The notes beneath the pieces are model-generated. The model searched no databases and was not told where the DNA came from. It was given only the letters and a program-made list of their open reading frames with translations. This document shows positions 15,650 to 24,099 of a stretch of 64,000 nt of DNA, one piece after another. Position 1 is the first letter of the stretch. Each line of letters begins with the position of its first letter. The position numbers and the translations under genes are program-made. Source of the stretch: Planomonospora parontospora (GTDB lineage Bacteria > Actinomycetota > Actinomycetes > Streptosporangiales > Streptosporangiaceae); the NCBI GenBank assembly GCA_014647935.1, contig BMQD01000003.1, positions 372,001 to 436,000 on the forward strand. Direction: 5' to 3'.

Positions 15650-16225
15650 TCAGCCGGCCCGATGCTGCCGGTAGTGGCGGGCGGCGCGGGCGCGGTTGCC
15701 GCAGCCGACCGAGCACCACTCCTGGCGTCCGTGCTCCTTGATGAAATACAGCACGCAGCGCGGAGCCGGGCAGGTGCGGAGCCGCTCGCGCTCCGGCCCG
15801 GCCAGCAGGGAGATCACCGCCGAGGCGAGTGCGGCGCGGACGCGGGAGGACTCGTCCGTCCCGCCCGCCGGGACGTTCACCGCGAACGGGGAGCCGTCCT
15901 CGGGCCATTCCAGCCGGGGCGCCGACGGCACGGCCAGCGCCGCGGCGTTGACCAGGTCGAGCGAGGCGGCGAAGTCCGGCAGGCGATCGGCGTCGGCGGC
16001 GCTCGGCGGGCCGGGTGCCACGGCCCTGGCGAACAGGGCGCGTGCCGCCTGCCGGAGCTCGACCACCTCGCGCCGGAGATCGTCGGCGGCGGTGAAGTCC
16101 GGGCCGAGCCCCAGCTCCGCGGCGTGCGCCCGGCCCCACCCGGTCATCCCCGGGAGGTCCGAGAGCGCGTCCACCAGGCCGCTCCTGGTCGCGCGGACGG
16201 TGCTGACGAACTCCAGAGCCAACAT
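15650..16225 (-). CDS. CGNR zinc-finger (ABATE-domain) regulator
   Basis: A 191-residue protein. The N-terminal ABATE domain begins LALEFVSTVRATRSGLVDAL. The C-terminus is the CGNR zinc finger: CPAPRC, a loop, then WCSVGCGNRARAARHYRQH, with four zinc-ligand cysteines and the C-G-N-R box. Such proteins are probable transcription regulators found widely in Actinobacteria, often near stress or detoxification genes. The ATG at 16225 has no obvious partner gene on either side. Convergent with lysR. Confidence 0.85.
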   Translation of the reverse strand: MLALEFVSTVRATRSGLVDALSDLPGMTGWGRAHAAELGLGPDFTAADDLRREVVELRQAARALFARAVAPGPPSAADADRLPDFAASLDLVNAAALAVPSAPRLEWPEDGSPFAVNVPAGGTDESSRVRAALASAVISLLAGPERERLRTCPAPRCVLYFIKEHGRQEWCSVGCGNRARAARHYRQHRAG

Positions 16226-16323
16226 GCCCCGACTCTAACGCCCGGAGCCGTTAGGGCCGCCGTGCCGACCCGGCCACCGCCGGACCGCGCCGTCATCGCC
16301 GGGCGGCCCGGACTCCCGTGCGA

Positions 16324-16560
16324 TCACCGCCGGACCGCACGGGCGATGACTGCGACGAACCCCGCGCAGGCCAGGCCGCCCAGGACGACCGGGAGCATGA
16401 CGCCCGGGTGCAGGCTCGGCACGCTGAGGTAGAGGATGCCGACGGTCAGGAAGAGCAGGCCGCTGAGCAGGGCCATCCAGTCGGTCCGGTGCCACCGGCC
16501 GGGGCGGTCCGCCCCGGACCCGGGCTCGGGCCGGAGCCCGGGTCGCGTCTCAGGCCGCAC
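16324..16560 (-). CDS. small two-helix membrane protein
   Basis: A 78-residue protein with a Pro/Arg-rich N-terminus and two hydrophobic helices (WMALLSGLLFLTVGILYL and MLPVVLGGLACAGFVAVIA). The GTG start at 16560 lies inside the end of the PspC/LiaF-like gene, an 11-base overlap, so translation is probably coupled. It may be an accessory of the envelope stress operon; otherwise unknown. Confidence 0.6.
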   Translation of the reverse strand: MRPETRPGLRPEPGSGADRPGRWHRTDWMALLSGLLFLTVGILYLSVPSLHPGVMLPVVLGGLACAGFVAVIARAVRR

Positions 16561-18478
16561 GGCGCACCTCCACGTCTCCGACGCCCGCCCTGACGTTCAG
16601 CACGATGGTCGCCACCTCGCCCTCCGGCGGCACCTCGGGTTCCAGCACCCTCTCGTGGTGGATGTCGGCGCCGCCCTGCACCACATGGTCGATCTTGACG
16701 TCGCCGAGCTTGGAGTATCCGTCCACCTCGGCCCGGACCGTGGGAGGGAGGATGACGGTGATCTCGCCGACCGACACCGTGGCCTCGACGACGGTCCGTG
16801 AGCCCGGCGGGAACGTCAGGTCGCCGAGATCCAGCCGGCCCTCCCCGACGCCCACCTCGTAGGTGCGGGAGAGCTGCGAGACCGATGCCGGGACCCAGTC
16901 GTAGGTGCCGAACTTCTTCGGGACGTCGCTCACCGCCGATCCCACCACCAGGGAGAGCGCGACGACGGTGCCCGCCGCAACCAGGGCGGCGCCCCGCCCG
17001 AACCAGGCGGCGACGATGAGCCCGGCGCCGATGGTGACGAGTGCGGCGGCGCCGACAGAGGTCATGTTGACCGAGCCGGTAGCGGACTGGACCGCCATGA
17101 TGATGCCTCCAACGATCACGGCCAGGAACATCGTGACGACCCCGACGAAAGCCCTCGGCGGCTTCGGCCGGGGCGCCGGTCGCGGCGGCGGGCCGTACCC
17201 GGCGAGGTCGAAGGAGGCGGCGCCGTACGGCGACGGCCGCCTGCGGGGGTCCAGCGGCCGGTAGGGCCCGTGCGGGGCGAAGGGCGCGCCGGAGGAGTCG
17301 AACGAGGGCACGGCCGTGCGGCGCGAGCCCGTCGGCGGGCCCGACACCGGGACGCCGTGCGGCGGGGCGTCCGTGCGCGGGACGTCCCGCGGCGCGTCGT
17401 ACGTGGCGGGGAAGGCCGGGGCCGGGGCCTCGTGCGGCCGGGGGCCCGATGCCTCGTGCGCCGGGGTGTCGTGCGGTGATGTCTCGTGCGCCGGGGCGTC
17501 GTACGGCGGTGTCTCGTGCGGCGGTGTCTCGTGCGGCGGGAGGGGGAGGCGGGCGGTGACGCCGGCTCCCGCCGGGACCGCTCCGGCCGGAGCGGTCCCG
17601 GGCGCGCGGGTCTCCGCACGGGTCTCCTCAGCGGAGGCCTGACCGGTCTCCGCACGGGTCTCCTCCGCGGAGGTCCGGCCGGTTTCGGCGCGGGCCTGCG
17701 CCGCGGCCATCCGGGCTTTCGCCGCCGCGATCGCCTCCTCGACGGCGCTGCTCCGCTCCGCCGGCCGAGACGGGGCGTCCGGCGCCTGCGCGTACGGCGT
17801 CCCGTGGGGCGGCCTGGTCCCCGGATACGGCTCGGCCTGGTAAGGCTGCGCGCCCTCGGGCGGCCGGGTCCCCGCGTGCGGATCACCGGCTCCCGGCGGG
17901 GAGTACGGGAGTCCGGCGGACGGGAAGGCGGGCGGCTCCTCGGTGCGGGGCGCGACCCGGCGGCTGCCGCGGAGCCGCTCGGGCACGGACCGGGTCAGGG
18001 CCAGCAGGTCGACCCCGCGCGAGTGGGCCGCGAGGAGCGCGACCGCGAACAGGGTGCCCGCCACCACGCTGGGAGTGCCGATGCCGCCGGAGCTCACGTT
18101 GACGATCAGCCCGAAGGCGAAGACCGCGGCCAGCAGGGTCAGGACGGTCTCGCCGTCGAAGTCGCGCCGGGTCCACTGCTCCAGGTGGCCCGGACCGCCG
18201 TTCGGCTCCCGCATCAGCAGGAAGGCCGCGATGTAGAGCATGATCCCGGCGCCCGAGGCGAACACCAGCATGGCGAAGCCGACCCGGAACAGCACCGGGT
18301 CCACTCCGGAGTGGTGTCCCAGGCCCGAGCAGACGCCGGTCAGCATGCGGCCCTCGTCGTCGCGCCGGAGCCGCCGCCGTCCGTCCGCGCTCTCACCCAC
18401 GCCGGTGGCGGTGGCGGTGGCGGACGGCGAGTCGGGCGGGGTGCTCGCCGGGCCCTGGGGGCTACCGGTGTCGTTCAT
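16550..18478 (-). CDS. PspC-domain protein with LiaF-like C-terminus
   Basis: A 642-residue membrane protein. A PspC domain lies at about residues 30-100, with VCSGLGHHSGVDPVLFRVGF and a hydrophobic helix. Two further helices follow, then about 200 disordered Pro/Ala/His-rich residues with short repeats such as HETPPHETPPYDAPAHET. More helices are near 455-525. A C-terminal beta-helix-like domain (GEGRLDLGDLTF, VSVGEITVILPP, KLGDVKIDHVV, GVGDVEVRR) matches LiaF/cell-wall-active-antibiotic response proteins. LiaF restrains LiaS until the envelope is stressed. Here it is divergent from a PspC histidine kinase and LuxR regulator. The ATG at 18478 is chosen from the PspC N-terminus; an ATG at 18514 is possible. 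Confidence 0.8.
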   Translation of the reverse strand: MNDTGSPQGPASTPPDSPSATATATGVGESADGRRRLRRDDEGRMLTGVCSGLGHHSGVDPVLFRVGFAMLVFASGAGIMLYIAAFLLMREPNGGPGHLEQWTRRDFDGETVLTLLAAVFAFGLIVNVSSGGIGTPSVVAGTLFAVALLAAHSRGVDLLALTRSVPERLRGSRRVAPRTEEPPAFPSAGLPYSPPGAGDPHAGTRPPEGAQPYQAEPYPGTRPPHGTPYAQAPDAPSRPAERSSAVEEAIAAAKARMAAAQARAETGRTSAEETRAETGQASAEETRAETRAPGTAPAGAVPAGAGVTARLPLPPHETPPHETPPYDAPAHETSPHDTPAHEASGPRPHEAPAPAFPATYDAPRDVPRTDAPPHGVPVSGPPTGSRRTAVPSFDSSGAPFAPHGPYRPLDPRRRPSPYGAASFDLAGYGPPPRPAPRPKPPRAFVGVVTMFLAVIVGGIIMAVQSATGSVNMTSVGAAALVTIGAGLIVAAWFGRGAALVAAGTVVALSLVVGSAVSDVPKKFGTYDWVPASVSQLSRTYEVGVGEGRLDLGDLTFPPGSRTVVEATVSVGEITVILPPTVRAEVDGYSKLGDVKIDHVVQGGADIHHERVLEPEVPPEGEVATIVLNVRAGVGDVEVRRAA

Positions 18479-18629
18479 GTTCTCATCGTGGCCCCTGCGC
18501 GGGCCCGGCCGCATCCGGGACACCCCTGAGTCGTCCCCGAGGGGCGCGCCCTTTCTCAGGGGCGGGTCAGGGGGACGCCCGATGCGCCGGGCGCCGCGGG
18601 CATGTGACGATGCTGGCGATGTGGTTCTT

Positions 18630-18649
18630 CCGCCCCCTTCGGGGGGCGG
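18630..18649. other. 8-bp hairpin with TTCG loop in the divergent leader
   Basis: CCGCCCCC (18630-18637) pairs with GGGGGCGG (18642-18649) across a TTCG tetraloop. It lies between the two divergent stress genes. No U-tract follows, so it may be a leader structure or attenuator. Confidence 0.7.
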
Positions 18650-18730
18650 CCTCTCGCCCTCCCCGGCCGAGGCCGGCGACGGCCGGACCCCGGCCGGTGG
18701 AACGGCGTGAGCTCTACTCGAGAGGAGCGA

Positions 18731-18770
18731 CGGCGCCCGCCGCCGGCCGGACGACCGGCGGCGGGCGCCG
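18731..18770 (+). promoter_or_regulatory. 16-bp perfect hairpin directly before the kinase ribosome site
   Basis: CGGCGCCCGCCGCCGG (18731-18746) pairs with 18755-18770 around an eight-base loop. It ends where the GGGAA ribosome-binding site (18770-18774) begins, nine bases before the kinase ATG. It could hold the ribosome site in a folded state or stop read-through. Confidence 0.7.
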
Positions 18771-18778
18771 GGAATCCG

Positions 18779-20047
18779 ATGGCTGACCGACAGACGACGC
18801 GCGGACCCGCCGCGGACACGACATCCCCGCAGGTCCAGGATCCTCAGGGCGCGGTGCCCGCGGCCGCCGAGGGGCCGGAGGGACCCGGCTTCCCCCGGCT
18901 CGTGCGGCCGGTGGAGGGGCGCCTGGTGGCCGGAGTGGCCCAGGGGGCCGCCGCCCAGCTGGGGCTCGACCCGGTCGTGCTGCGGCTGGCCTTCGTGCTG
19001 CTCACCGTGCTGGACGGGATCGGCGCCGTGGCGTACGCGGCGCTGTGGATGTTCACCTCGCGCGTGCCGTACGAGGGCAGGGAGCCCGCGCGGGACTGGA
19101 GCCAGGTCACCGCCTACGGCGCGATCGGCCTGGCGCTGCTGGCGCTGGGCTGGCTCACCGGCGCCTCGACGGGCGGGATCGGCGCGTGGCCGATCGCGGC
19201 CGGCGGCATCGGCTCGCTGATCCTGTGGCAGCAGGCCGACCCGGACCGGCGGCAGCGCTGGATGGACTCCACCGTCGGGCAGGCGCGCAAGAACCGGGTG
19301 CGCACGTTCGCGGGCCTGGTGCTCGTCGTCATCGGCGCGATCGGGTTCCTCGCCGCGAACAACGAGCTGGGCAAGGCCCGTCCCGGCATCGTGTTCACGC
19401 TCGTGGTCGTGGGCGGGGTCGCGCTCATCGCGGCCCCCTGGCTGGCGGGCCTGTGGAAGGAGCTGCAGCGGGAGCGCCGCGAGCGCATCCGGCAGGAGGA
19501 GCGGGCGGAGTTCGCCGCGCACGTCCATGACTCCGTGCTGCACACGCTGACGCTGATCCAGCGCAACGCGCACGACTCCCGCGAGGTGGCGCGGCTGGCC
19601 CGCTCCCAGGAGCGCGAGCTGCGCAACTGGCTCTACCAGCCCCAGCAGGACGCCGACGCGTCGGTGGCCGCGGCGGTGCGGCGGGTCGCGGCCGAGGAGG
19701 AGGACTCCCACGGGGTGCCGATCGAGGTCGTCTGCGTGGGAGACTGCCCGCTGACGCCGGAATTGTCGTCGATGGTGCAGGCGGCCCGGCAGGCGATGGT
19801 CAACGCCGCGAAATACTCCGGGTCTCCGGTCGTCTCCGTCTACGCGGAGGTGGAGCCGGGGGAGGTCACGGTCTTCGTCCGGGACCGGGGCGTCGGGTTC
19901 GACATGAGCGAGGTGCCCGAGGACCGGCTGGGCATCCGCCAGTCGATCATCGGCAGGATGGAGCGCAACGGGGGCAGCGCCCGCGTGCGGACCGAACCGG
20001 GCGAGGGTACGGAAGTCATGCTGACGATGAAGATCGAGGGCTCGTGA
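18779..20047 (+). CDS. PspC-domain sensor histidine kinase (LiaS-like)
   Basis: A 422-residue kinase. An N-terminal PspC domain (about 35-100: GRLVAGVAQGAAAQLGLDPVV) is followed by three to four more membrane helices. The HisKA_3 dimerisation helix carries EFAAHVHDSVLHTLTLIQ, with the phospho-accepting His in A-H-V-H-D. The ATPase has QAMVNAAKYSG (N box) and VRDRGVGFDMSE (G1 box). It likely phosphorylates the LuxR-type regulator 76 bp downstream. The ATG at 18779 (MADRQTT) has GGGAA upstream; a GTG at 18707 is less likely because the long hairpin lies between. Confidence 0.87.
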   Translation: MADRQTTRGPAADTTSPQVQDPQGAVPAAAEGPEGPGFPRLVRPVEGRLVAGVAQGAAAQLGLDPVVLRLAFVLLTVLDGIGAVAYAALWMFTSRVPYEGREPARDWSQVTAYGAIGLALLALGWLTGASTGGIGAWPIAAGGIGSLILWQQADPDRRQRWMDSTVGQARKNRVRTFAGLVLVVIGAIGFLAANNELGKARPGIVFTLVVVGGVALIAAPWLAGLWKELQRERRERIRQEERAEFAAHVHDSVLHTLTLIQRNAHDSREVARLARSQERELRNWLYQPQQDADASVAAAVRRVAAEEEDSHGVPIEVVCVGDCPLTPELSSMVQAARQAMVNAAKYSGSPVVSVYAEVEPGEVTVFVRDRGVGFDMSEVPEDRLGIRQSIIGRMERNGGSARVRTEPGEGTEVMLTMKIEGS

Positions 20048-20123
20048 GCCGCACGCGGCCGGGAACCCCGGAGGTCCCGGAGCCGGGGCCGGGCGGAGCG
20101 AGCGAGGAGCGGTGAGGGAGCAC

Positions 20124-20762
20124 ATGGGCGCCATCAAGGTTCTGATCGTCGACGACCACCGGTTGTTCCGGTCCGGCGTCCGCGCCGAGCTGGGCGACGC
20201 GGTGGAGGTGATCGGGGAGGCCGAGGACGTGGAGTCGGCGGTGCGGACGATCGCCGAGCTCCAGCCCGACGTGGTCCTGCTCGACGTGCACATGCCCGGC
20301 GGCGGCGGACAGGAGGTGCTCCGCCGCGTCCTGGGTTCCGGCTCGCAGGTCCGCTTCCTCGCGCTGTCGGTGTCCGACGCCGCCGAGGACGTCATCGGCG
20401 TGATCCGCGGCGGCGCCCGGGGCTACGTCACCAAGACCATCAGCGGCCGGGAGCTCACCGACGCGATCCGCCGGGTGGCGGACGGGGACGCGGTCTTCTC
20501 CCCGCGGCTGGCCGGGTTCGTGCTGGACGCCTTCGCCTCCTCCGAGGCCCCGGCGATCGACCCCGAGCTGGACTCGCTGACCCAGCGGGAGCGGGAGGTC
20601 CTGCGGCTGATCGCCCGGGGCTACGCCTACAAGGAGATCGCCAAGGAGCTGTTCATCTCGGTCAAGACCGTGGAGACCCACGTCTCCTCCGTCCTGCGCA
20701 AGCTCCAGCTCTCCAACCGCCACGAGCTCTCCCGCTGGGCCACAGCCCGCAGACTGGTCTGA
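20124..20762 (+). CDS. LuxR/NarL-family response regulator (LiaR-like)
   Basis: The receiver domain (1-120) has VLIVDDHRLFRSGVRAE, the phospho-accepting Asp in VVLLDVHMPG and the conserved Lys in YVTKTISG. The C-terminal NarL HTH is LTQREREVLRLIARGYAYKE followed by SVKTVETHVSSVLRKL. It forms a two-component pair with the upstream kinase. ATG 20124 is preceded by GAGGGAG; a GTG at 20112 would lengthen it by four residues. GAGCGAGCGAGGAGCG upstream resembles the repeated leader element before the GT4 gene. Confidence 0.9.
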   Translation: MGAIKVLIVDDHRLFRSGVRAELGDAVEVIGEAEDVESAVRTIAELQPDVVLLDVHMPGGGGQEVLRRVLGSGSQVRFLALSVSDAAEDVIGVIRGGARGYVTKTISGRELTDAIRRVADGDAVFSPRLAGFVLDAFASSEAPAIDPELDSLTQREREVLRLIARGYAYKEIAKELFISVKTVETHVSSVLRKLQLSNRHELSRWATARRLV

Positions 20763-20773
20763 CGGTTCCGCCG

Positions 20774-20888
20774 GGACCCTCCCGGACGGATTGGGCCCTT
20801 CCGGGCGGTCTGGAACCCTCCAGGCGGTCTGGATCCTTCCGACGGTCTGGATTCTTCCGGACGGTCTGGGCCCTTCCGGACGGTCTGG
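20774..20888. repeat. six imperfect 18-21-bp tandem repeats
   Basis: Units end at 20794, 20813, 20832, 20850, 20869 and 20888, with consensus NNCCTTCCGGACGGTCTGG. They fill the space between the convergent response regulator and chemoreceptor genes. The unit arms CCGGAC/GTCTGG could fold. Confidence 0.85.
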
Positions 20889-20919
20889 GCCCGTTAGGAG
20901 CCCGGACGGTCCGGGCCGG

Positions 20920-21951
20920 TCAGCCCTCCCGCATGACGGCGAGGAAGTGCGAGACCTCGGAGCGGAGCAGCTCGGCCGTGCGCGCCAGGCCCCGGGCGTC
21001 GGCCCCCAGGCCTTCCCCGGCTGCGTGGTCCTCCCCTGCTCCGCGACGTCGCCGGACCCCGTCGCCCTGCCCCGTCCCGCCGCTGCCGCCGTCGACGGCG
21101 GCGGCGATGGCGTGGGCGAGGGTGTCCATGTCGCGGACGGTCCGGCCGATGGTCTCGATGACGTCGATGCCCTCCCTGGCCGCGGACTGGGCCGAGGCGA
21201 CCTGGTGGGCGATCTGCCCGGTCGCGTCGGCGGTCTGGGTGGCGAGCTGCTTGACCTCCGAGGCGACGACCGCGAAGCCCCGGCCGGCCTCCCCGGCGCG
21301 GGCGGCCTCGATGGTGGCGTTGAGCGAGAGCAGCCGCGTCTGCCCGGCGACCTGGGAGATCAGGGTGACGACCTGCTGGATCTCCTTGGAGGAGTCCTCC
21401 ATCAGGCCGACCGCCTCCTTGGCGGACTCCGCCTCGCGCACCGAGGCCGAGGCCGAGGCCGCCAGGCTGGCCGCGGAGGTGCTCAGCTCGGTGGAGGCGG
21501 CGGCGACCTGCTCGGCCACCGACATGACCGTCGACTCGAACTCGTCGGCGAGCCGCAGCCGGGTCTGCCCGGCCGCGGCGGCGCGGGCCGCGGACTCGGC
21601 CATGGTCACGCGGGCGCGGTTGATGGCCTCGGCGCTGGTGCGGAACGATCCGGGCATGCCCTCCAGCAGGAACTGCCGGTGGAAGCGGCCCTCGCTGGCG
21701 GCCTGCAGGGATGCCGCGGCCTCCCTGACGAAGGCGTCCATGCGGTCGATCATGCGGTTGAGCTCGTGCCTGAGCTCGACCAGCTCCGGGTGCTCCTCGC
21801 TGCCGGGGACGTGGCGGACCCGGGTCTCGAAGTCGCCGGCCGCGCCCAGCCTGCACACCCGCAGCATCTCGGCCACGGCCTCGCCGACGACCGCGGAGTC
21901 CGGCGGTTCGGCGGCGGCGTTCCGCTTCTCCCGGCCCGGCAGGGCGATCAT
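20920..21951 (-). CDS. cytoplasmic methyl-accepting chemotaxis-like signalling protein
   Basis: A 343-residue protein without transmembrane helices. A HAMP-like helical stretch (about 60-140) has [19 protein letters not shown]. The chemoreceptor signalling domain follows, with the hairpin tip region [20 protein letters not shown] then [12 protein letters not shown]. The stretch after [11 protein letters not shown] is short and Arg-rich where relatives carry more coiled coil. The ATG at 21951 overlaps the upstream PAS gene by four bases. Together the two genes look like a split Aer receptor. No chemotaxis kinase genes are in the window, so a non-motility output is possible. Confidence 0.82.
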   Translation of the reverse strand: MIALPGREKRNAAAEPPDSAVVGEAVAEMLRVCRLGAAGDFETRVRHVPGSEEHPELVELRHELNRMIDRMDAFVREAAASLQAASEGRFHRQFLLEGMPGSFRTSAEAINRARVTMAESAARAAAAGQTRLRLADEFESTVMSVAEQVAAASTELSTSAASLAASASASVREAESAKEAVGLMEDSSKEIQQVVTLISQVAGQTRLLSLNATIEAARAGEAGRGFAVVASEVKQLATQTADATGQIAHQVASAQSAAREGIDVIETIGRTVRDMDTLAHAIAAAVDGGSGGTGQGDGVRRRRGAGEDHAAGEGLGADARGLARTAELLRSEVSHFLAVMREG

Positions 21952-22493
21952 CGCGCCGCCCCCTGTCCGGCCAGCGACCACACGAACTCCTCGTACGACA
22001 TGTTCTGCTCCTCGAGAGTCCGCTCCAGCAGCGCCGTGCCAGCGGCGACGGCTTCGGCGGGACGTGCGTGGCGCCGCTCCTCGGCGACCAGCGACGCGTA
22101 CAGCGGCTCGACCCGCCGCAGAGCGCTCCTGGAGGGGACCCTCCGGTTGGAGTGGTAGCCCACGACCTGTCCGCGGGCACCCGTGCTCGGGGTGACGTGC
22201 GCGAACACCCAGTAGTGGGCCCCGTCGCCGGCGAGGTTCACGATGTAGGCGAAGATCTCCCGCCCCTGCTTGAGGGTCTCCCAGAGCAGGGCGAAGACGC
22301 AGCGGGGCATGTCCGGGTGGCGGATCATGTTGTGCGGGCGGCCCAGCATCTCGTCCTCGGGATAGGCGGAGACCCGGAGGAAGACGTCGTTGGCGTAGGT
22401 GATGCGTCCCTGCAGGTCGGTCTTGGTGACGATGATCTCGCCGGGGTCGAACGTGCGCTCCACCCCGGTCGGCCGGAGCCCGCTGGCTCGCAT
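21948..22493 (-). CDS. Aer-like PAS-domain sensor protein
   Basis: A 181-residue protein whose first 125 residues are a PAS domain of the Aer type: [20 protein letters not shown], then [20 protein letters not shown] and [19 protein letters not shown]. The N-x-I-R-H-P-D-M-P motif is the FAD-binding and redox-sensing signature of aerotaxis receptors. The C-terminal helices lack a membrane segment. The ATG at 22493 has GGAG eight bases upstream. Its stop overlaps the start of the signalling-domain gene, so the two halves are made in equal amounts. Confidence 0.85.
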   Translation of the reverse strand: MRASGLRPTGVERTFDPGEIIVTKTDLQGRITYANDVFLRVSAYPEDEMLGRPHNMIRHPDMPRCVFALLWETLKQGREIFAYIVNLAGDGAHYWVFAHVTPSTGARGQVVGYHSNRRVPSRSALRRVEPLYASLVAEERRHARPAEAVAAGTALLERTLEEQNMSYEEFVWSLAGQGAAR

Positions 22494-22758
22494 TCCGCTG
22501 TCTCCGTGTGTCTGGGAACCCGCTCCCGGCCGTCGTCGGGAGCCCGCCCCCGACAGATGCTCCGGAGGCCTGCTCCCTGAGGATCGGCCGGTCGCCCGCT
22601 GAGCTGAGTGCCGTCGGGGTGAGGCAGGTCACACTCCTGGCCGCCGCCGGGAGCCGCGCAGTACGCCGTGGCGATGACCTGCGAATCCGCCGGAAGGCTG
22701 ATGCCGCACTTCCTGCGGCGACTTAGTCTGAGGGCCGGTGACCACCAGGGGGTGAGCG

Positions 22759-23019
22759 ATGCGCAGGACGGTCCGCGAGATCGGCTGGGCCGTACGGGGT
22801 GCCTGCCGGGGGAGCGATCCCGAGCTGTTCTTCCCGGTGGCGTCCTCGCCTGAGCAGGAGGAGCGGGCCAAGGCGGTCTGCGCCGGATGCCCGGTGCTGG
22901 CCGACTGCCGGGCCTACGCCGTACGGGCGGGGGAACCGGAGGGGATCTGGGGCGGGCTCACCGTGCGCGAGCGGCGCGGGCTGCGGTTCCCGCCGGGATG
23001 GCGGCGCGCCGCGGGCTGA
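22759..23019 (+). CDS. WhiB-family iron-sulfur regulator
   Basis: An 86-residue Wbl protein. Four cysteines for a [4Fe-4S] cluster are at 16, 41, 44 and 50 (GACRGSDPELFFP; VCAGCPVLADC). The G-I-W-G-G-L turn at about 62-67 and a basic tail follow (RERRGLRFPPGWRR). Wbl proteins bind primary sigma region 4 and adjust promoter choice in response to redox or nitric oxide. The group within the family is unclear. The ATG at 22759 has AGGGGGTGAG upstream. It is an actinobacterial marker. Confidence 0.93.
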   Translation: MRRTVREIGWAVRGACRGSDPELFFPVASSPEQEERAKAVCAGCPVLADCRAYAVRAGEPEGIWGGLTVRERRGLRFPPGWRRAAG

Positions 23020-23062
23020 CCGGCCGGCGCGTAGGGTCGGACCCGGAGCGAGAGGGGACGGG

Positions 23063-24028
23063 ATGTGCGCGGTGAACGGGGGGCCTGCGGCGGTGCCGGC
23101 AGCCGGGGGGAGCGGGGGGCCTGCGGCCGCCGGAGGGAGCCGCGAGGGGGCGACGGCGCTGGCCGGGGCGGTGGCCGTGCTGGCGGCGGCCAACGTGCTC
23201 AACAACCGCATGGCGCCGCGCCTGGCGCCGCTGACCTCAGCCGCGGCCACCGGTGCGCTGCTGGCCCTGGCCCGCCGGTCCGGTCTCTCCTGGACGGAGC
23301 TCGGCTTCACCGAGGGCCGCCGCGGCCTGCGGATCGGCGGCGCGCTCGCCGCCGCCGTCGCCGTCGCCTACGGTGCGGGCATCGCGATCCCCGCCACCCG
23401 CCGGTTCTTCCGCGACGAGCGGGCCCTCTCCCTGTCCCGCGCCCGCGCGCTGGAGGAGGCCCTGCTCCAGGTCCCGGTCGGCACGGTCCTGCTGGAGGAG
23501 GTCGGCTTCCGCGGCGTGCTGTACGGCCTGCTCGCCCGTTCCCACGGGACGCCCGCGGCCGTCGCCGTCTCCTCGGCCCTGTTCGGGCTCTGGCACGTGC
23601 TCCCGGCGATCGACATGGCCGCGGCCAACCCCGCGCTGAGCGCCCTGGCCGCGGGTGAGGCGCCCGGCGGGGCCGCACCGGGGGCCCCCGCCTCTGCGTC
23701 TGCCTCCGCGTCCGCCTCCGCGTCCGCCTCCGCCTCCGCCTCCGTCGGAGTCGCTCGCCCGCCGGAGGCCGCCGGCACCCCGTCGGTTCCGGCAGCGCCG
23801 TCCGCTCCGGCGCCTCCGGTGGCCCCGGAGCCGCCGGCAGCGCCGTCCGCGGCGGACACGGCCCGGGTGGTGGCCGGTTCGGTGGTCTCCACCGGGATCG
23901 CGGGGGCGCTCTTCTGCGGGCTGCGCCGGCGGGGCGGTCTGGCGGCCCCCGCGCTGCTCCACGTCGCCACCAACTCGCTGGGCTATCTGTTCGCCCGGAT
24001 CGCCCCCGGGGAGCCGCCTCCCCGGTGA
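23063..24028 (+). CDS. CPBP-family intramembrane protease with Ala-Ser repeat insert
   Basis: A 321-residue membrane protein of the CAAX protease/bacteriocin-processing family. Motif 1 is VLLEEVGFRGVLYG (E-E-x-x-x-R-G), motif 2 ALFGLWHVLPA, and motif 4 LLHVATNSLGYLFARI. Between motifs 2 and 4 lies an insert of about 95 residues. It starts with an (Ala-Ser) run from a short tandem repeat and then Pro/Ala-rich sequence. The ATG at 23063 has AGGGGAC upstream. The substrate is unknown. Confidence 0.8.
   Translation: MCAVNGGPAAVPAAGGSGGPAAAGGSREGATALAGAVAVLAAANVLNNRMAPRLAPLTSAAATGALLALARRSGLSWTELGFTEGRRGLRIGGALAAAVAVAYGAGIAIPATRRFFRDERALSLSRARALEEALLQVPVGTVLLEEVGFRGVLYGLLARSHGTPAAVAVSSALFGLWHVLPAIDMAAANPALSALAAGEAPGGAAPGAPASASASASASASASASASVGVARPPEAAGTPSVPAAPSAPAPPVAPEPPAAPSAADTARVVAGSVVSTGIAGALFCGLRRRGGLAAPALLHVATNSLGYLFARIAPGEPPPR
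23689..23744. repeat. GC(C/G)TC(C/T) hexamer-type repeat inside CPBP gene
   Basis: About nine hexameric units (GCCTCC, GCGTCC, GCGTCT) encode the Ala-Ser run. The repeat stays in frame whatever its copy number. Confidence 0.85.
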
Positions 24029-24094
24029 GGCGTCATCCGGTCGGTGCGCCGCACGTCAGCGTCCGCGGCGAGCTCAGAGCCGCCTCCCCGGTGA
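24011..24094. repeat. 18-bp direct repeat around the CPBP stop
   Basis: GAGCCGCCTCCCCGGTGA occurs at 24011-24028, containing the CPBP stop, and again at 24077-24094, just past the fetB end, 66 bp apart. Confidence 0.9.
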
Positions 24095-24099
24095 AGGCG

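Noticed and set aside
18479-20395. Extension of the PspC/LiaF-like frame upstream of 18478
   Set aside because: It runs antisense through the histidine kinase and lacks domains; the PspC N-terminus fits a start at 18478.
20940-21110. Possible frameshift near the C-terminus of the chemoreceptor-like protein
   Set aside because: The Arg/Gly-rich stretch looks odd, but neither other frame gives a better family match and the end [12 protein letters not shown] is normal.
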